The position numbers were made by a program, and so were the translations under genes. Shown piece after piece: positions 1 to 6,900 of a stretch of DNA of 10,710 bases. The stretch spans positions 1 to 10,710 of the forward strand of contig CAJXWI010000036.1 in the NCBI GenBank assembly GCA_913062735.1, given 5' to 3'. The notes under the pieces are model-generated. The model did no database searches and was not told where the DNA came from. It saw only the letters and a list, made by a program, of their open reading frames with translations. This DNA is from an uncultured Arcobacter sp. (lineage in GTDB: Bacteria; Campylobacterota; Campylobacteria; Campylobacterales; Arcobacteraceae). Numbering within the stretch: position 1 is the stretch's first letter; every line of letters starts with the position of its first letter.

Positions 1-284
1 AAAAAGATTAATAATGATTCTTTTATACTTATTGTGGAGTATTTCTTAAATATTACTATATAGAGTAAATACACCTGTTAAAGCTAAAATTTACTATAAA
101 TTGTCATATATTTGATAATAAAACAAGTAATATTGATAAAAATATAAACTTAAAAATGTATTAATTTGACATAATTTTGTCATTTTATAAATATATACTT
201 AAATATCAAAGAAGTAAAATAATTATTTAATTACCAGAGGTACTTTTAATAATTATTTGATAATTAAAATTACAGGAGATAAAA
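1..284. other. Non-coding leader upstream of the mmsB-TRAP operon
   Basis: No open reading frame with a credible start and ribosome site is visible on either strand. The stretch is extremely AT-rich. It contains a TTGACA box at 166-171 inside a TGACA-N6-TGTCA dyad, a second TTGTCAT copy at 101-107, and two direct copies of AATAATTATTT at 218-228 and 248-258, which flank a short TACC-AGA-GGTA dyad at 232-242. Weak inverted repeats of 5-7 bp near 25-42 and 64-95 are within what such AT-rich DNA gives by chance. I see no terminator of a preceding gene. Confidence 0.6.
166..194 (+). promoter_or_regulatory. Candidate sigma-70 promoter with overlapping dyad
   Basis: TTGACA at 166-171 matches the -35 consensus exactly. 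A usable -10 lies in the TATAAATATATA run at 186-197; TAAATA at 188-193 gives a 16-nt spacer, but the exact -10 is ambiguous. The -35 lies within an inverted repeat, TGACA (167-171) and TGTCA (178-182) separated by 6 nt, a geometry typical of dimeric regulators. The distance to the mmsB start is about 85 nt, leaving a long AT-rich leader. Which regulator binds, if any, is unknown. Confidence 0.4.
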
Positions 285-1172
285 ATGGCAAAAATTGCAT
301 TTATTGGTTTAGGAAATATGGGAGAACCAATGGCCGTTAATTTAATTAAGGCTGGGCATATTTTGAATATTTTTGATTTAGTGGATGCCCCATTAAAAAG
401 GTTAGAAAAAATAGGTGCATCTATATGTTTAAATGCAAAACAAAGCGTAGAAAATGTTGATTTTGTCATTTCCATGTTACCTGCTGGTAAACATGTAGAA
501 GGTTTGTATTTAGGGGAAGAGGGTTTATTAAATTATATTTCTAAAGAAACGCTTGTAATTGATTGCAGTACGATTGATGTTTCTACTACTAAGAAACTTT
601 CATTTGAAGCTATTAACAAAGGTATCTCTATGTTAGATGCGCCTGTTTCAGGTGGAGTTAATGGTGCTATTGCTGGAACCTTAAGTTTTATGGTGGGATC
701 TTCAAAAGAAATGTTTACTTTAGTGGAAACATTATTACAGGATATGGGACAAAATATTTTTCATGCAGGAAATGCAGGTTCTGGTCAAATGGCAAAAGCC
801 TGCAATAATATGTTATTGGGAATTTTAATGGCAGGAACATCTGAAGCTTTACAACTTGGAATTGCAAATGGTTTAGACCCTAAAGTATTATCAGAAATCA
901 TGATTAAAAGCTCTTCTCGAAATTGGACATTAGAAGTATATAATCCCTGTCCAGATGTTTTGGAAAATGTGCCTTCTTCTAATAATTATGAAGGTGGTTT
1001 TGCTTTAGACTTGATGTTAAAAGATATGAACTTAGCAATGAAAGCAAGTATCGAGAGTAATTCTCCTACGCCTTTAGGTGCGATATCAAGAAATCTTTAT
1101 TCACAATACTCAAATGAAGGAAAGGGTGGAAAAGATTTTTCAAATATTTTTAATCTTTTTTCACAAAATTAA
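285..1172 (+). CDS. mmsB: 3-hydroxyisobutyrate dehydrogenase (MmsB/HIBADH family)
   Basis: Predicted cytoplasmic enzyme of the beta-hydroxyacid dehydrogenase family that oxidises 3-hydroxyisobutyrate to methylmalonate semialdehyde with NAD+, the penultimate step of valine breakdown. The 295-residue length is normal. Visible signatures are the dinucleotide motif GLGNMG at 8-13, an Asp at 31 after the second strand (favours NAD over NADP), the substrate loop DAPVSGG at 118-124, and the catalytic-lysine motif GSGQMAKACNN at 165-175 with K171. K246-D247 in the C-terminal all-helical domain fits the second conserved lysine. The start is supported by AGGAG at 274-278, six bases before the ATG. It heads an apparent operon with a TRAP transporter and mmsA, and MmsA would take its product, which favours this substrate over tartronate semialdehyde or other family substrates. 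Exact specificity is inference. Confidence 0.88.
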   Translation: MAKIAFIGLGNMGEPMAVNLIKAGHILNIFDLVDAPLKRLEKIGASICLNAKQSVENVDFVISMLPAGKHVEGLYLGEEGLLNYISKETLVIDCSTIDVSTTKKLSFEAINKGISMLDAPVSGGVNGAIAGTLSFMVGSSKEMFTLVETLLQDMGQNIFHAGNAGSGQMAKACNNMLLGILMAGTSEALQLGIANGLDPKVLSEIMIKSSSRNWTLEVYNPCPDVLENVPSSNNYEGGFALDLMLKDMNLAMKASIESNSPTPLGAISRNLYSQYSNEGKGGKDFSNIFNLFSQN

Positions 1173-1194
1173 CAAGATATATACAAAATTTTAA

Positions 1195-1201
1195 AAGGAG
1201 G
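1195..1201 (+). other. Orphan Shine-Dalgarno-like sequence AAGGAGG
   Basis: A perfect anti-16S complement sits in the mmsB-dctP gap, but no ATG, GTG or TTG follows at a useful distance. Only ATT codons occur there, and the frame from 1211 closes after nine codons. The actual dctP start at 1258 has its own weaker AAGGAAG at 1248-1254. It may be chance, a remnant of a lost reading frame, or a ribosome standby or RNA-protein site. Confidence 0.3.
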
Positions 1202-1257
1202 CTTTATTTAATTCTTAAGAAGTACGTTAGAAAAAATTAAAAAACAAAAGGAAGATT

Positions 1258-2307
1258 ATGAATATTAAAAATTTAGCAGTAACAGGATTAGTATCCTTAA
1301 GTATTTGTGCAACAAGCGTTGCGGCAGCTGAGAAAAAAGTTTTATTAAAAGTTCCAACAACATTTTCTACAAATCTAATTGGTTTAGGTACTCCTTTACC
1401 TGCATTTAAAGAAGGTCTTGAATCAATTTCTTCAACATTAAAAGTTAAAATATATGAGCCTAAGAAACTAGTAGCTCCTTTTGAAATACTAGATGCTGTT
1501 TCAAGTGGAAAAGTAAATGCCGGGTGGTCAACTGCTGGTTATTGGAAAGGGAAAATGCCTGCGGCAGCCATTTTCTCATCTGTTCCTTTTGGACCAGAAG
1601 CACCTGAGTTTTTCTCTTGGTTATACAAAGGAAATGGTTTAAAACTGTATCAAAAAATGTATGATGATGCAAAATACAACGTACATGTATTACCTTGTTC
1701 TATTTCATCACCAGAAACTGCTGGTTGGTATCAAAAAGAGATTAATTCTCCCAAGGATTTAAAAGGTCTTAAAATGAGATTCTTTGGTTTAGGTGGAGAT
1801 GTTATGACAAAACTTGGAGCTTCTATTTCTCTTTTACCAGGTGGTGAGATTTTTTCTGCCTTAGAAAAAGGTGTAATTGATGCAAGTGAATTTTCAATGC
1901 CTGTAGTTGATCAATTATTAGGATTTTACAAAATTGCAAAATTTAATTATTTTCCAGGTTGGCATCAACAAGCAACCGTTTTTGAATTATTGATTAATAA
2001 TAAAACATGGAATAAAATGTCTAATATGCAACAAAGTGCAATTGAAATGACGTGTAAAGCAAATATGACAGATTCTTTAGCTGAAAGTGAAGCCGTTCAA
2101 GGTGCTGTCATTAAAGAAAATATTGATAAACGTGGCGTTATTGTTAAAAAATGGTCTCCTGAGATGTTAAGTGCTTTTAGAGGCGCGTGGGATGAAGCCT
2201 TAGTTGATCTTAAAAAAGATACAACATTTAATGCAGTATGGAGTGATTTAGAAAAATTTAGAGCGGATTATGCTTATTGGAATAATTTAGCATTTTTACC
2301 TAGATAA
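1258..2307 (+). CDS. dctP: TRAP transporter substrate-binding protein (DctP, TakP-like)
   Basis: Predicted periplasmic binding protein that captures a small organic acid and delivers it to the DctQ-DctM membrane pair, a sodium-driven secondary importer. Residues 1-24 form a signal peptide: basic start, hydrophobic core, and an Ala-Ala-Ala site before EKK. The mature domain has the TRAP hallmark LKGLKMR at 168-174, whose Arg174 should pair with the substrate carboxylate. It also has GLGGDVMTKLG (177-187), a GGEIFSALEKGVIDASEF stretch (195-212) and FPGWHQQ (232-238). These place it near the 2-oxoacid/lactate-binding TakP group rather than the C4-dicarboxylate DctP group. Where TakP-type proteins generally show Glu-Trp in the pocket, this one has Glu-Phe (211-212) followed by Ser-Met-Pro. 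Substrate is therefore uncertain; the neighbouring enzymes suggest a C4 hydroxy- or oxo-monocarboxylate. AAGGAAG at 1248-1254 supports the start. Confidence 0.88.
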   Translation: MNIKNLAVTGLVSLSICATSVAAAEKKVLLKVPTTFSTNLIGLGTPLPAFKEGLESISSTLKVKIYEPKKLVAPFEILDAVSSGKVNAGWSTAGYWKGKMPAAAIFSSVPFGPEAPEFFSWLYKGNGLKLYQKMYDDAKYNVHVLPCSISSPETAGWYQKEINSPKDLKGLKMRFFGLGGDVMTKLGASISLLPGGEIFSALEKGVIDASEFSMPVVDQLLGFYKIAKFNYFPGWHQQATVFELLINNKTWNKMSNMQQSAIEMTCKANMTDSLAESEAVQGAVIKENIDKRGVIVKKWSPEMLSAFRGAWDEALVDLKKDTTFNAVWSDLEKFRADYAYWNNLAFLPR

Positions 2308-2325
2308 AGTATTAAAGGGATTATT

Positions 2326-2931
2326 ATGAATGAAAAAGATCATATAGTTGAACCTGTTAAAATGTATGATGAAGTTTCTCATTTGCAAGAACAGCAAAAC
2401 GATTTAGAAACAGAGAAAATACCAAAAATATGTACTTTCATAGATTCAATAATCTTTAAAATAGGGGCAGCCATTTCTTGGTTGTCTGTATTTCTAATTG
2501 CAATTATTGTGCTGCAAGTATTTTTGCGTTATGCCTTTACCATCAATTTAATACAATTAGAAGAATTACAGTGGCATTTATATGCAGCTATTGTTATGTT
2601 TGGTTTATCGTATTCAATGGTGAATCACTCTCATGTAAGAGTTGATATTTTACGAATACGTTTTTCAACAAGATTACAAAGACAAATTGAAGTCTTAGGG
2701 ATTTTATTTTTAATGGTTCCTTTTATGTTTATTGTTATTGATTATGGTCTTGATATGACAATGGAAGCTTTAAGAATAAATGAGCGTTCTACTTCTCCTG
2801 AAGGTTTACCTTTTAGATGGATTGTAAAAAGTGTTCTTCCTCTTAGTTTTATACTGTTATTTATGGCAAGTATTTCAAGGCTTATTCGTCATATAAGCTT
2901 TTTATTTAAAGGTGAAAAAAATGGAAATTAA
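2326..2931 (+). CDS. dctQ: TRAP transporter small membrane subunit (DctQ)
   Basis: Predicted four-helix inner-membrane protein that pairs with the large subunit to form the translocator. Hydrophobic segments lie at roughly 46-70, 84-100, 121-139 and 164-187. Family features visible are the polar helix start EELQWHLYAA (79-88), GLSYSMVNHSHVRVD (93-107) and the SPEGLPFRW loop (157-165) before the last helix. The first 35 or so residues are hydrophilic and charged (many Glu, Gln, Asp), longer than in many DctQ proteins, and would lie in the cytoplasm. The gene starts 18 nt after dctP with AAGGGA at 2315-2320. Its end overlaps the dctM start by 11 nt, indicating translational coupling. At 201 residues it is slightly long because of the N-terminal extension. 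Confidence 0.88.
   Translation: MNEKDHIVEPVKMYDEVSHLQEQQNDLETEKIPKICTFIDSIIFKIGAAISWLSVFLIAIIVLQVFLRYAFTINLIQLEELQWHLYAAIVMFGLSYSMVNHSHVRVDILRIRFSTRLQRQIEVLGILFLMVPFMFIVIDYGLDMTMEALRINERSTSPEGLPFRWIVKSVLPLSFILLFMASISRLIRHISFLFKGEKNGN
2908..2914 (+). promoter_or_regulatory. Ribosome site deciding the dctM start
   Basis: AAAGGTG lies inside the end of dctQ, about seven bases before the ATG at 2921. An in-frame GTG at 2912 is possible, but it sits within this ribosome site and has no suitable site of its own, so I chose ATG 2921 (MEINDYL...) over the nine-base-longer GTG form. Confidence 0.65.
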
Positions 2932-4309
2932 TGATTATTTAGTAATCTCAATGTTCTTATCTTTTATTTTCTTACTTATGTCAGGAATTCCAGTTGCTTG
3001 GGTATTAGGTGGAGTAGGCGTAGCATTTGCAGGGATTGGTTATTTATCGGATATTTATTTTGATACGATTACTGGTTTGGATTATAATACGATTGGGTTA
3101 TTATCTAATAGAATATTCAAAATAATGGATAATTGGATTTTAGTTGCTTTACCTATGTTTATTTTTATGGGTTTAGCCCTTGACGAATCTGGAATTGCAG
3201 AAAAACTACTTAAATCTTTGCAACGTTTTTTTGGAAAAATGCGTGGAGGTTTAGCAATAACAGTTGTTATCTTAGGTGTTCTTTTAGCTGCATCAACAGG
3301 AATCATTGGTGCTTCAGTTGTTTTATTAGCCGTAATGTCTTTACCTGTTATGTTAAAACAAGGCTATGATAAACAAACAGCACTTGGGGTAATTGCAAGT
3401 TCAGGAACTCTAGGAATTCTTATTCCTCCTAGTATTATGCTTATTATAATGGCAGATCAATTAAGTATTTCAGTTGGAAATCTTTTTATGGGAGCCGTTT
3501 TCCCTGGTTTGATTTTAGGAACACTGTATGTTGGGTATTTAGTTATTTTAGGGATATTACGCCCAAGAAAGATGCCTTTGGTTACAGATGAATATGTAAA
3601 CGAATCAGAAATAAGTTTAGTATGGGATTTGTTTAAAAATATTTTGCCACCAGCATTTTTAATTTTAACTGTTCTTGGTTCTATCTTTTTTGGCTTAGCA
3701 ACATCAACAGAAGCCGCTGGAATTGGAGCTTTTGGAGCTTTAATTTTGATGTTGATAAACAAACAACTTACTTTTAGGAAAGTGAAAAATATTTCAAAAG
3801 CAACTATGAATACAACGGGTTATATTTTTGCAATTTTTGTAGGAGCTACGTGTTTTTCTTTGGTATTAAGAGAACTAGGGGGAGATGAATTGATTATGTC
3901 CGCCCTTAATTCTATCTCAGAAGACCCTGTTGTTATTATTTTATTTATACTTGCACTGGTATTTGTTTTAGGTTTTGTCCTTGATTGGATTGAAATTACT
4001 TTAATTGTTTTACCTTTAGTAGCACCTATTATTAGTGAACTTGCTTTAGAAATTAATGGTTTTGGAATTGAAAATCCTAGTTTAGTTTGGTTTGTTCTTT
4101 TAGTTGCAATGACCTTGCAAACGTCATTTTTAACTCCACCTGTTGGTTTTGCTTTGTTTTATTTAAAAGGGGTTTGTCCTCCTGAAATACAATTAAGTGA
4201 TATTTATAAAGGGGTTATTCCTTTTATCATCTTGCAACTTATTGGTTTGGCCATTGTCTTTTCTTTTCCAGAAATTGTTACATGGTTACCGTCCATTGCA
4301 TATACGTAA
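2921..4309 (+). CDS. dctM: TRAP transporter large membrane subunit (DctM)
   Basis: Predicted polytopic inner-membrane protein that carries the transport path and sodium coupling of the TRAP system. The 462-residue chain (from the ATG) is almost wholly hydrophobic with about a dozen membrane segments, somewhat longer than the usual 425-445 because of added loop sequence around 45-70. The signature re-entrant region GVIASSGTLGILIPPS lies at 156-171, followed by GNLFMGAVFPGLILG (186-200). The second-half counterpart carries Leu-Thr-Pro-Pro-Val-Gly-Phe-Ala-Leu-Phe near residue 406, and a Val-Leu-Arg-Glu-Leu-Gly-Gly element lies near 314, both typical of the large subunits that accompany TakP-like binding proteins. 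It overlaps dctQ by 11 nt and is followed by a hairpin at 4316-4338 before mmsA. Substrate cannot be read from this subunit. Confidence 0.9.
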   Translation: MEINDYLVISMFLSFIFLLMSGIPVAWVLGGVGVAFAGIGYLSDIYFDTITGLDYNTIGLLSNRIFKIMDNWILVALPMFIFMGLALDESGIAEKLLKSLQRFFGKMRGGLAITVVILGVLLAASTGIIGASVVLLAVMSLPVMLKQGYDKQTALGVIASSGTLGILIPPSIMLIIMADQLSISVGNLFMGAVFPGLILGTLYVGYLVILGILRPRKMPLVTDEYVNESEISLVWDLFKNILPPAFLILTVLGSIFFGLATSTEAAGIGAFGALILMLINKQLTFRKVKNISKATMNTTGYIFAIFVGATCFSLVLRELGGDELIMSALNSISEDPVVIILFILALVFVLGFVLDWIEITLIVLPLVAPIISELALEINGFGIENPSLVWFVLLVAMTLQTSFLTPPVGFALFYLKGVCPPEIQLSDIYKGVIPFIILQLIGLAIVFSFPEIVTWLPSIAYT

Positions 4310-4315
4310 ATAAAT

Positions 4316-4338
4316 GCAGTTTCATCTTTTGAAACTGC
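4316..4338 (+). terminator. Hairpin between dctM and mmsA, weak terminator or attenuator
   Basis: GCAGTTTCA (4316-4324) and TGAAACTGC (4330-4338) form a perfect 9-bp stem with a 5-nt loop, seven bases after the dctM stop. The sequence after the stem (CTTCATACTT) lacks a run of T, so full termination is doubtful. It could be a partial terminator, or a processing and stability element that sets the ratio of transporter to dehydrogenase mRNA. The remaining gap to 4423 holds a possible TATAAC box at 4363-4368 without a matching -35. Confidence 0.5.
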
Positions 4339-4423
4339 CTTCATACTTGAATAGCTATTTAGTATAACTACTTAGTTTTCAAAAAACTTTCAAATACAAT
4401 CAAATTAAAAAACAAGGAATACA

Positions 4424-5923
4424 ATGAAAAAATTAAACTTAATGATAAGTAATGCATTTATACAAAGTAATACAAGTGAGTATTATGAGAAAATTTGTCC
4501 TTTAACACAAGAGGTACAAGTATTGGTTCCTTTGAGCACAAAAGAGGAAATAAGTGCAGCTATTGAAAAATCACACCATGCTTATTTATCATGGAAAGAT
4601 ACGCCTATAATGACACGTACACGTCTAATGCTGAAATATCAAGCCTTGATTAAAGAAAATATTGATGAACTGGCAGAAATTTTAAGTATTGAACAAGGTA
4701 AAACCTTAGATGATGCAAAAGGAGATATTGTAAGAGGGTATGAAGTCGTTGAATTTGCTTGTTCTGCTCCTACTTTAATGATGGGTGAAACCATAGAAAA
4801 TGTTTCCACCAAAATGAACACCTACTCTTATAGACAGGCTTTAGGAGTTTGTGCTGGAGTTACACCTTTTAATTTCCCTGCAATGATACCTTTGTGGATG
4901 TTTCCTTTAGCTATTGTATGTGGAAATGCATTTATTTTAAAACCTTCAGAGATGGTTCCCAATACTGCAATGAAGTTAGCAGAACTGTTTATTCAAGCAG
5001 GTGCTCCGAAAGATTTATTACAAGTAATACATGGGCAAAAAGAACAAGTGGATGTATTATTAGATCATGATTTAGTACAAGCATATTCTTTTGTAGGTTC
5101 TCCAGGTGTTGGTGCGTACATTTATTCAAGAGCTACAGCTAATTTAAAAAGAGCTCAAGCTTTTGTGGGAGCAAAAAATCACTTAGTGGTTATGCCTGAT
5201 GCAAATAAACAAAATGTTATCAATGCGCTTATTGGAGCTTCTATGGGAGCAGCAGGTCAGAGATGTATGGGAATATCTGTTGTTTTATTTGTAGGACAAG
5301 CAAAAGCTTGGATTTCTGAGTTAGTTGAAGCATTAAGTAAGGTAAAACCAGGGGCTTGGAACGATAAGAGTGCTTCTTATGGTCCTGTTATGACAAAAAT
5401 GGCACTTAGCCGCATTGAAGGATTTATTCAAGAAGGTGTGGATGCTGGAGCCTCATTATTATTAGATGGAAGAGGGGCAAAAGTAAAAGGCTATGATAAA
5501 GGGAACTGGATTGGACCAACGGTTTTTTCTGAAGTTACTAGTGATATGAGTATTTATAAAGAAGAGATTTTCGGACCTGTATTAAGCATAATGCAACCTA
5601 AAAATTTAAATGAAGCCTTAGATATTATTAATAACAATAAGTTTGGTAATGGAACTTCTATTTTTACTTCAAGTGGAGCCAGTTCAACTAAGTTTAGAAG
5701 AGAAGTTAAAGTAGGACAAGTGGGTATTAATGTACCTATTCCTGTGCCTCTACCTTTTTTCTCTTTTACTGGATGGAGAGGCTCTTTTTATGGAGATTTA
5801 CATGCTTATGGAAAACAGGCAATAACCTTTTATACAGAAACAAAAACGGTAACAGAGAAATGGTTTGAAGAAGAAGAACATGAAGAGGTTGCTTTTAATT
5901 TTAAAGAAGACCACTCAAAATAA
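4424..5923 (+). CDS. mmsA: Methylmalonate-semialdehyde dehydrogenase, CoA-acylating (MmsA)
   Basis: Predicted cytoplasmic aldehyde dehydrogenase that converts methylmalonate semialdehyde (and malonate semialdehyde) with CoA and NAD+ to propionyl-CoA (or acetyl-CoA), releasing CO2. Diagnostic residues are the Rossmann stretch [19 protein letters not shown] (145-163), KPSE (173-176), and catalytic Cys281 in AAGQRCM. The VGAKNH motif at 248-253 stands where ordinary aldehyde dehydrogenases carry the general-base Glu; its absence is characteristic of the CoA-dependent MMSDH branch. EEIFGPVL (380-387), FGNGTSIFT (407-415) and the [13 protein letters not shown]-terminal motif (437-448) also fit. 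Length 499 is normal; the last 18 residues are an acidic tail. AAGGAA at 4414-4419 supports the start. It is 114 nt behind dctM and 12 nt before the next gene. An IolA role in inositol breakdown is less likely, since no iol genes are present. Confidence 0.93.
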   Translation: MKKLNLMISNAFIQSNTSEYYEKICPLTQEVQVLVPLSTKEEISAAIEKSHHAYLSWKDTPIMTRTRLMLKYQALIKENIDELAEILSIEQGKTLDDAKGDIVRGYEVVEFACSAPTLMMGETIENVSTKMNTYSYRQALGVCAGVTPFNFPAMIPLWMFPLAIVCGNAFILKPSEMVPNTAMKLAELFIQAGAPKDLLQVIHGQKEQVDVLLDHDLVQAYSFVGSPGVGAYIYSRATANLKRAQAFVGAKNHLVVMPDANKQNVINALIGASMGAAGQRCMGISVVLFVGQAKAWISELVEALSKVKPGAWNDKSASYGPVMTKMALSRIEGFIQEGVDAGASLLLDGRGAKVKGYDKGNWIGPTVFSEVTSDMSIYKEEIFGPVLSIMQPKNLNEALDIINNNKFGNGTSIFTSSGASSTKFRREVKVGQVGINVPIPVPLPFFSFTGWRGSFYGDLHAYGKQAITFYTETKTVTEKWFEEEEHEEVAFNFKEDHSK

Positions 5924-5935
5924 TAAAGTAGAATT

Positions 5936-6712
5936 ATGGTAAAAAATAAAATAACAATAATCACGGGTTCCGCATCTGGAATTGGTTTAAGTATCGCAAG
6001 AGTATTTGCAAAAAATGATGCAAAAATTGTATTATCTGATATTAATGAAGAAGCATTGTCCCAAGTCTATGACGAATTTATTAATGCAGGATATGATGTT
6101 TTAGCAATACCTTGTGATATTTCTAAAGAAGAAGATATTAAAAACTTAATTAAACAAAGTATGAAACATTATGGGCGCATTGATATTTTTATTTCAAATG
6201 CAGGAATCCAGCATGTAGATAAAATAGAGGATTTCCCTACTTCTAAATATGAGTTTATGTTAAAACTAATGTTAGTAGGTCCTTTTATTGCGATAAAAGA
6301 GTTGTTTCCTATTATGAAAAAACAAGGTTTTGGAAGAATTATTAATATGGCTTCTATTAACGGTTTGGTTGGTTTTGCTGGAAAAGCGGGATACAACTCG
6401 GCAAAACATGGTTTATTAGGGCTTACAAAAGTAGCAGCTTTAGAAGGTGCGCAAGATAATATTACGGTTAATTCAATTTGCCCTGGTTACGTAGATACTC
6501 CACTTGTAAGAAATCAATTAGCAGATATTGCAAAAACCAGAAATATGAGTGAAAAAGATGTTTTAGAAGAAGTCATTTTAAAACTAGTGCCTCAAAAGAA
6601 ATTATTAAGCTGTAATGAAATTGCTAATTATGCCATGTTTATAGCAAGTGAACATGGAAAGTCAATTACAGGCCAAGCCTTAGTAATGGATGGTGGATAT
6701 ACTGTTCAATAA
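5936..6712 (+). CDS. bdhA: 3-hydroxybutyrate dehydrogenase (short-chain dehydrogenase)
   Basis: Predicted cytoplasmic NAD-dependent enzyme converting (R)-3-hydroxybutyrate to acetoacetate. It is a classical short-chain dehydrogenase of 258 residues: TGSASGIG at 10-17, acidic Asp35 after the second strand (NAD preference), NAG at 88-90, catalytic Ser140, Tyr153 and Lys157 in MASINGLVGFAGKAGYNSAK (138-157), and CPGYVDTPLVRNQ (182-194). GYNSAKHGLLGLTK and the VPQKKLL element (218-224) match the 3-hydroxybutyrate dehydrogenase subgroup. The position of the usual tetrad Asn appears to be Met112, which I recall also for the Bacillus YxjF-like branch. The start has no clear Shine-Dalgarno sequence and is 12 nt past the mmsA stop, so coupled translation is likely. 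The CoA-transferase and thiolase encoded downstream would use its product. Another 3-hydroxyacid substrate cannot be excluded. Confidence 0.85.
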   Translation: MVKNKITIITGSASGIGLSIARVFAKNDAKIVLSDINEEALSQVYDEFINAGYDVLAIPCDISKEEDIKNLIKQSMKHYGRIDIFISNAGIQHVDKIEDFPTSKYEFMLKLMLVGPFIAIKELFPIMKKQGFGRIINMASINGLVGFAGKAGYNSAKHGLLGLTKVAALEGAQDNITVNSICPGYVDTPLVRNQLADIAKTRNMSEKDVLEEVILKLVPQKKLLSCNEIANYAMFIASEHGKSITGQALVMDGGYTVQ

Positions 6713-6715
6713 AAG

Positions 6716-6743
6716 AAATAAGACAGCTTTTGTCTTATTTTTT
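6716..6743 (+). terminator. Rho-independent terminator after the first operon
   Basis: AAATAAGACA (6716-6725) and TGTCTTATTT (6731-6740) form a perfect 10-bp stem around the loop GCTTT, running into TTTTTT at 6738-6743. It begins three bases after the 3-hydroxybutyrate dehydrogenase stop and should separate this operon from the CoA-transferase operon. Confidence 0.85.
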
Positions 6744-6816
6744 GGGTAAAAAAAGCGTTTGAAGCTAAATAAATCATTTTCTCTCCCACTGTCATAATAA
6801 TATCATTTTTTCGTTT

Positions 6817-6822
6817 TATAAT
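6817..6822 (+). promoter_or_regulatory. Candidate -10 box for the CoA-transferase operon
   Basis: TATAAT matches the sigma-70 -10 consensus exactly and is preceded by a T-rich run, as is common in AT-rich Campylobacterota promoters. No strong -35 is visible; a TGTCAT at 6790-6795 lies near where one would be sought. Initiation would fall around 6828-6832, placing the inverted repeat at 6833-6874 at the very 5' end of the transcript. Confidence 0.5.
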
Positions 6823-6832
6823 TAGTAGAAGA

Positions 6833-6874
6833 AAATCACAAATAAAATAATTTAGATTCTTTTATTTGTGATTT
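6833..6874. repeat. Perfect 15-bp inverted repeat upstream of atoD
   Basis: AAATCACAAATAAAA (6833-6847) and TTTTATTTGTGATTT (6860-6874) are exact reverse complements around a 12-nt spacer. The repeat ends 14 nt before the atoD Shine-Dalgarno site (6889-6893). No T-run follows, so it is not a standard terminator. It could be an operator just downstream of the TATAAT box at 6817, or a 5' stem that protects the mRNA. The order TCACA...TGTGA is opposite to a Crp site. Confidence 0.7.
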
Positions 6875-6900
6875 ATTAGCTGTTTATTAAGGAAAACAAT

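Noticed and set aside
218..258. Direct repeats AATAATTATTT as regulatory iterons or a CRISPR-like array
   Set aside because: Only two copies of a pure A/T word in very AT-rich DNA; no spacer regularity.
227..475. Minus-strand reading frame overlapping the start of mmsB
   Set aside because: Antisense shadow of a well-supported gene; no ribosome site and no recognisable protein character.
3082..3762. Two minus-strand reading frames within dctM
   Set aside because: Lys/Ile/Pro-rich shadows produced by the antisense of membrane-helix codons; the + strand gene is unambiguous.
2912..4309. GTG start for the large TRAP subunit
   Set aside because: The GTG lies inside the ribosome site that serves ATG 2921, so the longer form is less likely.
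6833..6874. Inverted repeat read as a Crp/Fnr operator
   Set aside because: The half-sites run TCACA then TGTGA, the reverse of Crp order, and the spacing is far too wide; kept only as an unassigned repeat.
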